A stretch of 20,139 nt of DNA from NCBI GenBank assembly GCA_964500525.1, contig CAZCOE010000037.1:1-20139 (forward strand). Direction: 5' to 3'. A program made the position numbers and the translations under genes. The notes under the pieces were generated by a model, which did not search any database, had not been told where the DNA came from, and saw only the letters and a program-made list of their open reading frames with translations. The stretch's first letter is position 1; every line of letters begins with the position of its first letter. This document shows, piece by piece, positions 14,621 through 20,139 of this stretch. The DNA comes from RGIG7378 sp964500525 (GTDB lineage Bacteria > Bacillota > Clostridia > RGIG7378).

Positions 14621-15718
14621 ATGAACAAGAATATTGCAGTTATCAGGGGCGACGGAATCGGCCCGGAAATAGTGAACCAGGCGCTGCTGGTATTGGACAA
14701 GGTGGCAGAGCTGTATGGCCACAGCTTTACCTACACAGATGTGGATATGGGAGGATGCGCCATTGACAAATGGGGGGATCCTCTGCCCCAGGAAATGCTG
14801 GACAAGTGTATCAATTCCCACAGCGTACTGCTGGGGGCCGTTGGGGGACCCAAGTGGAACGACGTTCCCGGAGATAAGCGGCCTGAGAAGGGCCTGCTGA
14901 GACTCAGAGCGGGAATGGGCGTATACAGCAACAACAGACCTGCTAAGATATGGCCTCAGCTGGCAGGAGCATCTCCCCTTAAGCCCGCCATTGTGGACAA
15001 GGGTATCGACTTTATCATCGTAAGAGAGCTGATTGGCGGCATTTACTTTGGAGATCACAGAACAGAGGAAACAGATGGGCAGAAGGTTGCCACAGACCTG
15101 CTCCGCTATTCCGAAAGTGAGATAGAGCGCATAGGCCGCATTGGATTTGAAACGGCACAGAAGAGAAGACACAGGCTGTGCTCAGTTGAGAAGAGCAACG
15201 TGCTGGACTCCAGCCGCCTGTGGAAGTCAGTGATGCACAGACTGGCCGCCGAATATCCCGACGTGGAGCTATCGGACATGCTGGTAGATAATTGCGCAAT
15301 GCAGATTGTGAAGGACCCCTCCCAGTTTGACGTAATTGTGACGGAGAATATGTTTGGGGATATACTGTCTGACGAGGCCTCTATGATTACCGGCTCCATC
15401 GGCATGATTCCTTCCTCCAGTCTGGGCAGTTCCCTGTGTGGACTGTACGAGCCTATCCACGGCTCCGCTCCCGACATTGCAGGCCGGGATCTGGCAAACC
15501 CCATTGGCACTATCCTGTCTGCTGCAATGATGCTGCGATACAGTTTCAATATGCCTGCAGAGGCAGACGCCATCGAAAATGCGGTTTCCAAGGTTCTGGA
15601 CATGGGATACCGCACTGCGGACATTTTCCCCAGAGATGAGGAGGCGGCGGCAAACTGCCATAGAATCGGATGCACAGAGATGGGAGCACAGATTCTGAAA
15701 AATATAGTGAAAGGATGA
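14621..15718 (+). CDS. leuB: 3-isopropylmalate dehydrogenase
   Basis: LeuB oxidises and decarboxylates 3-isopropylmalate with NAD+ to give 2-oxoisocaproate. The 365-residue protein has the beta-decarboxylating dehydrogenase signatures: IRGDGIGPEIV (8-18), PEKGLLRLR (88-96), whose Glu and two Leu residues recognise the isopropyl group, VRELIGGIYFG (134-144), ENMFGDILSDEAS (about 241-253, with the metal-binding aspartates) and HGSAPDIAG (about 279-287) for NAD. One small oddity is SNNRPAK (103-109), where most LeuB proteins read ANLRPAK or similar; the arginine itself is kept. AAGGAGG is 8 bases upstream of the ATG. Isocitrate dehydrogenase is excluded by the leucine-type specificity segment and the operon. 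Confidence 0.95.
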   Translation: MNKNIAVIRGDGIGPEIVNQALLVLDKVAELYGHSFTYTDVDMGGCAIDKWGDPLPQEMLDKCINSHSVLLGAVGGPKWNDVPGDKRPEKGLLRLRAGMGVYSNNRPAKIWPQLAGASPLKPAIVDKGIDFIIVRELIGGIYFGDHRTEETDGQKVATDLLRYSESEIERIGRIGFETAQKRRHRLCSVEKSNVLDSSRLWKSVMHRLAAEYPDVELSDMLVDNCAMQIVKDPSQFDVIVTENMFGDILSDEASMITGSIGMIPSSSLGSSLCGLYEPIHGSAPDIAGRDLANPIGTILSAAMMLRYSFNMPAEADAIENAVSKVLDMGYRTADIFPRDEEAAANCHRIGCTEMGAQILKNIVKG

Positions 15719-15722
15719 CCCT

Positions 15723-17390
15723 ATGAAATTATCAGGTTCTGACATTCTTGTACGTACATTGATTGAGCAGGGCTGCGATGTGGTGTTCGGATACCCGGGC
15801 GGCCAGATTATCAATGTGTACGACTCTCTATACAAGTATCGCCATGAGCTGCGTCACGTTTTGACAGCTCACGAACAGGGTGCTGCCCATGCTGCAGATG
15901 GATATGCCAGAGCAACCGGCAAGGTGGGAGTGGTTTTTGCCACATCCGGCCCCGGAGCAACCAATCTGGTAACCGGTATTGCCACAGCAATGCTGGATTC
16001 TGTGCCCATGGTGGCCATTACCGGAAACGTCCCTACCACCCACATAGGTACAGACAGTTTCCAGGAGATTGACATTACCGGCGTCACCTTGCCAATTACC
16101 AAGCACAATTACTTTGTAGGTTCTGTGGATAAATTGGCAGACACCATCAGGGAGGCATTCCGCCTGGCATCTTCAGGCCGTCCGGGCCCGGTTCTGGTGG
16201 ATATTCCCAAGGACGTTCAGATTGCCAAATGGGAATACCAGCCCGGAGAGAAGGTGGAACCCGACGAAAAGGCAGCCGCCAAGGACATCCGCATCCATCA
16301 GGCAGCTCAATGCATCAATGAGTGCAGCAGGCCATTTATATATTTTGGCGGAGGCATGATTGCCGGCGCCGCTCAGGAGGAAATGCTGGCATTGGCAGAC
16401 AAAATCGATGCCCCAATTGGCTGCTCCTTTATGGGCATATCCGCATTGCCTACAGACCATCCCAGATTCCTGGGGATGCAGGGCATGCACGGCCACTATG
16501 CCTGCTCGATTTCAATGCACAACGCAGACTGCATTATCGCACTGGGAGCCAGATTTAACGACAGAGTAACCGGCAACAGAGCCAAGTTTGCCACAGGAGC
16601 CAGGATTGTGCATATCGATATCGATGGCGCAGAGTTGTCAAAGACTGTAAAGGTGGAGCATGGCCTCAGAGGCGACGTTAAGCACACTTTGCAGAAGCTG
16701 CTGCCCCTCATTAACAAGGTGGAGCGGCCGGAATGGCAGCGACAGGTTCAATCCTACAGACAGGAGGAGACCGAGAGGGGAGACAATCGCCCGGGCATGA
16801 CACCTAAGAACGTAATCCAGGCACTTAACAGGTATCTGGGAGAGAATACGCCTGTGGCCACAGACGTAGGACAGCATCAGATGTGGACAGCCCAGTATGC
16901 GGAATTCCACAAAACCAGACGCTTTATTTCCAGCGGTGGATTGGGTACAATGGGATTTGGCCTGGGCGCAGCAATCGGCGCACAGATAGGCACCGGTGAG
17001 CGGGCAGTGTTGGTCACAGGAGACGGCAGCTTTGGCATGTGCCTCAACGAAATGGCAACCGCCGTAAAGGAGAACCTGCCTATTGTAATCCTGTTGATGA
17101 ACAATGGAGTGCTGGGCATGGTTCGCCAATGGCAGACATTGTTCTTTGACAAGCACTACTCCAACACGGTTCTGGACCGGAAGACCGACTTTGTCAAATT
17201 GGCCGAGGCCTTTGGGGCTAAGGGCAGCCGGGCTCTCAACCTGGAGGAGCTGGAACAGTCTCTGCAGCAGGCCTTTGCCAGCGATGGCCCCTACATTATC
17301 GACTGCGCCATTGACAAGGATGAGTTCGTTTTGCCCATGCTGCCTCCCGGAGGTTCCATGGACGATATTATTACAAGGATAGGTGACTAA
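15723..17390 (+). CDS. ilvB: Acetolactate synthase large (catalytic) subunit
   Basis: This ThDP, FAD and magnesium-dependent enzyme makes 2-acetolactate from two pyruvates (valine, leucine) or 2-aceto-2-hydroxybutanoate from pyruvate and 2-oxobutanoate (isoleucine). The 555-residue protein shows FGYPGGQIINVYDSL (22-36), the ThDP-activating Glu51 in AHEQGAAHAADGYARA, SGPGATNLVTG, and the FAD-region GARFNDRVTGN. The ThDP/magnesium motif begins GDGSFGMCLNE (433-443) and ends at NNGVLGMVRQWQ. FAD-type anabolic AHAS rather than catabolic, FAD-free AlsS is supported by the regulatory subunit gene next to it. AAGGA (15711-15715) lies 7 bases before the ATG, 4 bases after leuB. Confidence 0.96.
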   Translation: MKLSGSDILVRTLIEQGCDVVFGYPGGQIINVYDSLYKYRHELRHVLTAHEQGAAHAADGYARATGKVGVVFATSGPGATNLVTGIATAMLDSVPMVAITGNVPTTHIGTDSFQEIDITGVTLPITKHNYFVGSVDKLADTIREAFRLASSGRPGPVLVDIPKDVQIAKWEYQPGEKVEPDEKAAAKDIRIHQAAQCINECSRPFIYFGGGMIAGAAQEEMLALADKIDAPIGCSFMGISALPTDHPRFLGMQGMHGHYACSISMHNADCIIALGARFNDRVTGNRAKFATGARIVHIDIDGAELSKTVKVEHGLRGDVKHTLQKLLPLINKVERPEWQRQVQSYRQEETERGDNRPGMTPKNVIQALNRYLGENTPVATDVGQHQMWTAQYAEFHKTRRFISSGGLGTMGFGLGAAIGAQIGTGERAVLVTGDGSFGMCLNEMATAVKENLPIVILLMNNGVLGMVRQWQTLFFDKHYSNTVLDRKTDFVKLAEAFGAKGSRALNLEELEQSLQQAFASDGPYIIDCAIDKDEFVLPMLPPGGSMDDIITRIGD

Positions 17391-17391
17391 T

Positions 17392-17898
17392 ATGGGTAGA
17401 TTTACAGTAGCAATTCTGGTTAACAACCAATTTGGCGTGCTGAACCGAGTTACCAGCATGTTCAGACGCAGACAGTTTAATATTACGTCCCTGACGGTCA
17501 GTGAGACAGAGTCCACCAACTATTCCCGGATCACTATTCAATCCGAGGGAGAGGAGACCACCAAGCAGCAGCTGATTAACCAATTGTACAAGCTCCCAGA
17601 CGTGTGTTCCATCGTAGAGCTGAGTCCGGAGAGAACAGTCAGCCGAGAACTGTTGCTGATTAAGCTGAGCAACAATCCGGAGACAAGAGGGGAAATCAGG
17701 GCCGCCTCAGATGCCTACGAGGGAAAGATTGTTGACTATACCAAGGCAGCTGTTATGATTCAGATGGTAGGCGACAGCAGAAAGATCGACAACTTCATCA
17801 ATATCATGCGGGATTATGAGATTTTGGAGATATGTCGTACAGGTATCGTCTCTCTGGAGAGAGGCGACGAGACCATCCGCAACGTAACCCTATTTTAG
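17392..17898 (+). CDS. ilvN: Acetolactate synthase small (regulatory) subunit
   Basis: IlvN/IlvH activates the large subunit and carries the valine feedback site. The 168-residue protein has an N-terminal ACT domain (about 3-76, VAILVNNQFGVLNRVTSMF) and a C-terminal domain (about 84-160) characteristic of the longer IlvH-like subunits. Asn12, Gly15 and Asn30 correspond to positions that contact valine or cause valine resistance when changed in E. coli IlvH, so feedback inhibition is probably intact (inference). The chosen ATG follows the ilvB stop by 1 base and has AGGTGA 5 bases upstream. An in-frame GTG at 17383 would give three more residues and an 8-base overlap with ilvB, but sits only 3 bases from AAGGA. 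Confidence 0.94.
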   Translation: MGRFTVAILVNNQFGVLNRVTSMFRRRQFNITSLTVSETESTNYSRITIQSEGEETTKQQLINQLYKLPDVCSIVELSPERTVSRELLLIKLSNNPETRGEIRAASDAYEGKIVDYTKAAVMIQMVGDSRKIDNFINIMRDYEILEICRTGIVSLERGDETIRNVTLF

Positions 17899-17936
17899 AA
17901 GATACAATTTCAATTATTAAGAAAGAGGTAAATACA

Positions 17937-18953
17937 ATGAACAGAATTTTTTATCAGCAGGACTGCGATATCCAGAGACTTAGCGGCAAGACAGTTGCAA
18001 TTATCGGCTATGGCTCCCAGGGTCATGCCCATGCCCTTAACCTTAAGGACAGCGGAGTCAATGTGGTGGTAGGCCTTTATGAAGGCTCCAAGAGCTGGGC
18101 CAAAGCTGAGGCCCAGGGATTCCAGGTAATGACTGCAGCAGAGGCAGCCAAGGTTGCCGACCTTATTATGATCCTCATCAACGACGAGAAACAGGCCAAG
18201 CTCTACAAGGAGAGCATCGAGCCCAACCTTACTGAGGGCAAGACATTGGCATTTGCCCACGGCTTTAACATTCACTTCGGCTGCATCAAGCCTCCCAAGA
18301 ACGTAAATGTAATCATGATTGCCCCCAAGGGCCCCGGACACACTGTACGCAGCGAGTATCAGGCAGGCAAGGGCGTTCCCTGCCTCATCGCAGTTGAGCA
18401 GGATGCAACAGGGGATGCTTGGGATATCGGACTTGCATATGCTGCAGGTATCGGTGGAGCCAGAGCAGGAGTTTTGGAGACTACCTTCCGCACAGAGACA
18501 GAGACAGATCTGTTCGGCGAGCAGGCAGTTCTCTGCGGCGGCGTATGCGCATTGATGCAGGCTGGCTTTGAGACCCTGGTTGAGGCCGGTTACGATCCCA
18601 GAAACGCATACTTCGAGTGTGTTCATGAGATGAAGCTCATCGTGGACCTGATCTACCAGAGTGGTTTTGCAGGAATGCGTTACTCCATTTCCAACACAGC
18701 TGAGTATGGAGACTACGTCACAGGACCCAAGATCGTCACAGAGGAAACCAAGAAGACTATGAAGAAGATCCTCCAGGATATCCAGGATGGCACATTTGCC
18801 AAGGACTTCCTGCTGGATATGTCCGATGCCGGTTCCCAGGTACACTTTAATGCCATGAGAAAGAGGGCAGCAGAGCATCCTGCAGAGCTTGTTGGCGAAG
18901 AAATCCGCAAGCTGTACAGCTGGAACGGCGAGGACAAGCTGATCAACAACTAA
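17937..18953 (+). CDS. ilvC: Ketol-acid reductoisomerase, class I
   Basis: IlvC rearranges and reduces acetolactate or acetohydroxybutyrate to the dihydroxy acids, with NAD(P)H and magnesium. The 338-residue length is that of class I enzymes. The Rossmann part contains AIIGYGSQGHAHALNL (21-36), and His109 (AFAHGF) is in the active site. The metal ligands Asp191 and Glu195 (ETDLFGEQAVL), Glu227 and Glu231 (YFECVHEMKL) and Ser252 follow in the knotted domain. The loop after the second strand, GLYEGSKSW (46-54), has Tyr48-Glu49 where NADPH enzymes usually carry a basic residue, which may point to NADH use. The start follows AAAGAGGT. The longer open frame reaching back to 17832 only overlaps ilvN and is rejected. 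It is 38 bases after ilvN, the widest gap in this part of the operon. Confidence 0.96.
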   Translation: MNRIFYQQDCDIQRLSGKTVAIIGYGSQGHAHALNLKDSGVNVVVGLYEGSKSWAKAEAQGFQVMTAAEAAKVADLIMILINDEKQAKLYKESIEPNLTEGKTLAFAHGFNIHFGCIKPPKNVNVIMIAPKGPGHTVRSEYQAGKGVPCLIAVEQDATGDAWDIGLAYAAGIGGARAGVLETTFRTETETDLFGEQAVLCGGVCALMQAGFETLVEAGYDPRNAYFECVHEMKLIVDLIYQSGFAGMRYSISNTAEYGDYVTGPKIVTEETKKTMKKILQDIQDGTFAKDFLLDMSDAGSQVHFNAMRKRAAEHPAELVGEEIRKLYSWNGEDKLINN

Positions 18954-18973
18954 TTTTTGCAAGGGGACAGTGT

Positions 18974-20139
18974 ATGAAGAGTAATGCACTTAAAAATGGT
19001 ATACAGAATGCACCTCACAGGGCCCTGTATCATGCCCTGGGATTGACTGAGGAGGAGATACGCCGCCCCATGGTAGGCATTGTCAGCTCCTACAACGAAA
19101 TTGTTCCCGGCCACATGAACATCGACAAGATCGTGGATGCAGTGCGCATGGGAGTTGCTATGGCAGGGGGAACCCCAATCGTGTTCCCGGCCATTGCTGT
19201 GTGTGACGGCATTGCCATGGGCCACACGGGAATGAAGTACTCCCTGGTAACCAGAGACCTGATTGCAGATTCCACAGAGGCCATGGCTATGGCCCACGGG
19301 TTTGATGCCCTGGTAATGGTTCCCAATTGCGACAAGAACGTTCCCGGTCTCCTTATGGCAGCAGCCAGGATCAATGTACCTACAATATTTGTCAGCGGCG
19401 GCCCTATGCTGGCCGGCCATGTGGACGGAGCCAAGACCAGCTTCTCATCCATTTCCGAGGCAGTAGGTCAGTATAACGCAGGCAAGATTACCGAGGACAA
19501 ACTCCGGGAGTACGAGTGCAAGACCTGCCCCACCTGTGGTTCCTGCTCCGGCATGTATACGGCTAACTCCATGAACTGCCTGACGGAGGCTCTGGGAATG
19601 GGCCTCAGAGGCAACGGCACAATTCCCGCAGTGTATTCTGCCAGGATTGAGCTGGCCAAGCATGCGGGCATGGCAATTATGGACCTGATAGACAAGGACA
19701 TTCGCCCCAGAGACATTATGACTGAGGCAGCATTCCGCAACGCTCTCACTGTGGATATGGCCCTGGGCTGTTCCACCAACAGCATGCTGCACCTGCCGGC
19801 AATTGCCCATGAGTGCGGCATCGAAATCGACCTGGACATTGCCAACAGCATCAGTGCCAAGACTCCAAACCTATGCCACCTGGCTCCCGCAGGCAGAACC
19901 TACATCGAGGAGCTGGACGAAGCAGGCGGCGTATATGCGGTAATGAACGAGCTGGACAAGATTGGACTGCTGAGCACAGACTGTATGACAGTAACTGGCA
20001 AGACAGTGGCTGAGAACATTGCCGGCTGCATTAACCTGAACCATGATGTTATTCGCCCTGTGGAGAATCCATACAGCCAGACAGGAGGCATTGCGGTTCT
20101 CAAGGGCAATCTGGCCCCCGAGGGCAGCGTAGTCAAGCG
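18974..20139 (+). CDS. ilvD: Dihydroxy-acid dehydratase (N-terminal 388 residues, cut by window edge)
   Basis: IlvD dehydrates the dihydroxy acids to 2-oxoisovalerate and 3-methyl-2-oxopentanoate, which IlvE then aminates. The frame stays open to the last base, giving 388 of the expected 550-560 residues. Seen are IVSSYNEIVPGHMNID (36-51), VCDGIAMGHTGMKYSL (76-91) with metal-binding Asp78, PNCDKNVPGLLMAAAR (117-132) with Cys119 and the lysine that is carbamylated in the family, and TCGSCSGMYTANSM (187-200) with Cys191. Gly47 stands where plant-type [2Fe-2S] enzymes have a cysteine, so this looks like the common bacterial, oxygen-labile type; that reading relies on remembered alignments. Sugar-acid dehydratases (Edd, arabinonate type) are relatives, but the operon settles the role. 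A GGGGA site lies 8 bases before the ATG. Confidence 0.95.
   Translation, partial: MKSNALKNGIQNAPHRALYHALGLTEEEIRRPMVGIVSSYNEIVPGHMNIDKIVDAVRMGVAMAGGTPIVFPAIAVCDGIAMGHTGMKYSLVTRDLIADSTEAMAMAHGFDALVMVPNCDKNVPGLLMAAARINVPTIFVSGGPMLAGHVDGAKTSFSSISEAVGQYNAGKITEDKLREYECKTCPTCGSCSGMYTANSMNCLTEALGMGLRGNGTIPAVYSARIELAKHAGMAIMDLIDKDIRPRDIMTEAAFRNALTVDMALGCSTNSMLHLPAIAHECGIEIDLDIANSISAKTPNLCHLAPAGRTYIEELDEAGGVYAVMNELDKIGLLSTDCMTVTGKTVAENIAGCINLNHDVIRPVENPYSQTGGIAVLKGNLAPEGSVVK

Noticed and set aside
17832..17936. N-terminal extension of ilvC back to 17832
   Set aside because: It lies within ilvN in another frame. Family homology starts at MNRIFYQQD (17937), which has its own ribosome binding site and gives the normal 338-residue length.
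1..20139. Search for CRISPR arrays, tRNAs, insertion-sequence ends, toxin-antitoxin pairs or defence genes
   Set aside because: No regularly spaced repeats, cloverleaf-like sequences, transposase motifs or small paired genes were seen; the coding space is fully explained by biosynthetic genes.

Overview
The window comes from a Gram-positive, low-to-mid GC bacterium, most likely of the Clostridia (Bacillota). This is inferred from several features together: strong AGGAGG-type ribosome binding sites before nearly every gene, a YerC/TrpR-family regulator at the head of the his genes, the short HisG plus HisZ form of ATP phosphoribosyltransferase, a fused HisIE, and AT-rich promoters of SigA type with extended -10 elements. 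No rRNA, tRNA, CRISPR array, integrase or insertion sequence was seen. Apart from one decayed gene, every gene lies on the + strand.

Layout. Bases 1-234 are the C-terminal end of a cell-surface protein (low-complexity linker, one membrane helix, short basic tail), followed by an intrinsic terminator (266-297). About 300-720 on the - strand is the wreck of an AAA_14/DUF4143-type ATPase gene with at least one internal deletion. At about 722-750 there is a promoter whose extended -10 is overlapped by a perfect 7-bp inverted repeat, a good operator candidate. From 786 to 8331 runs a tightly packed histidine operon: yerC/hisR-like regulator, hisZ, hisG, hisD, hisC, hisB, hisH, hisA, hisF, hisIE. 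Genes overlap by a few bases or are separated by 0-3 bases. It covers every step from PRPP and ATP to histidine except histidinol-phosphate phosphatase.

After a 140-base AT-rich gap with a second, near-consensus promoter (8413-8441), a branched-chain amino acid locus runs from 8472 off the right edge: ilvE, a hairpin with the form of an intrinsic terminator or attenuator (9526-9560), ilvA, ridA, leuA (long type 2 form), leuC, leuD, leuB, ilvB, ilvN, ilvC and the first 388 codons of ilvD. Together these encode threonine deamination, enamine clean-up, the shared acetolactate/reductoisomerase/dehydratase steps to isoleucine and valine, the whole leucine branch and the final transaminase.

This is mostly an orthodox biosynthetic region, and I do not see a new defence, mobile or RNA-based system in it. 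The points worth a second look are the regulator-plus-operator arrangement at the his promoter, the acidic cofactor loop of the ketol-acid reductoisomerase, the hairpin inside the ilv-leu operon, the IlvA-RidA pairing, and the direct joining of complete his and ilv-leu loci.
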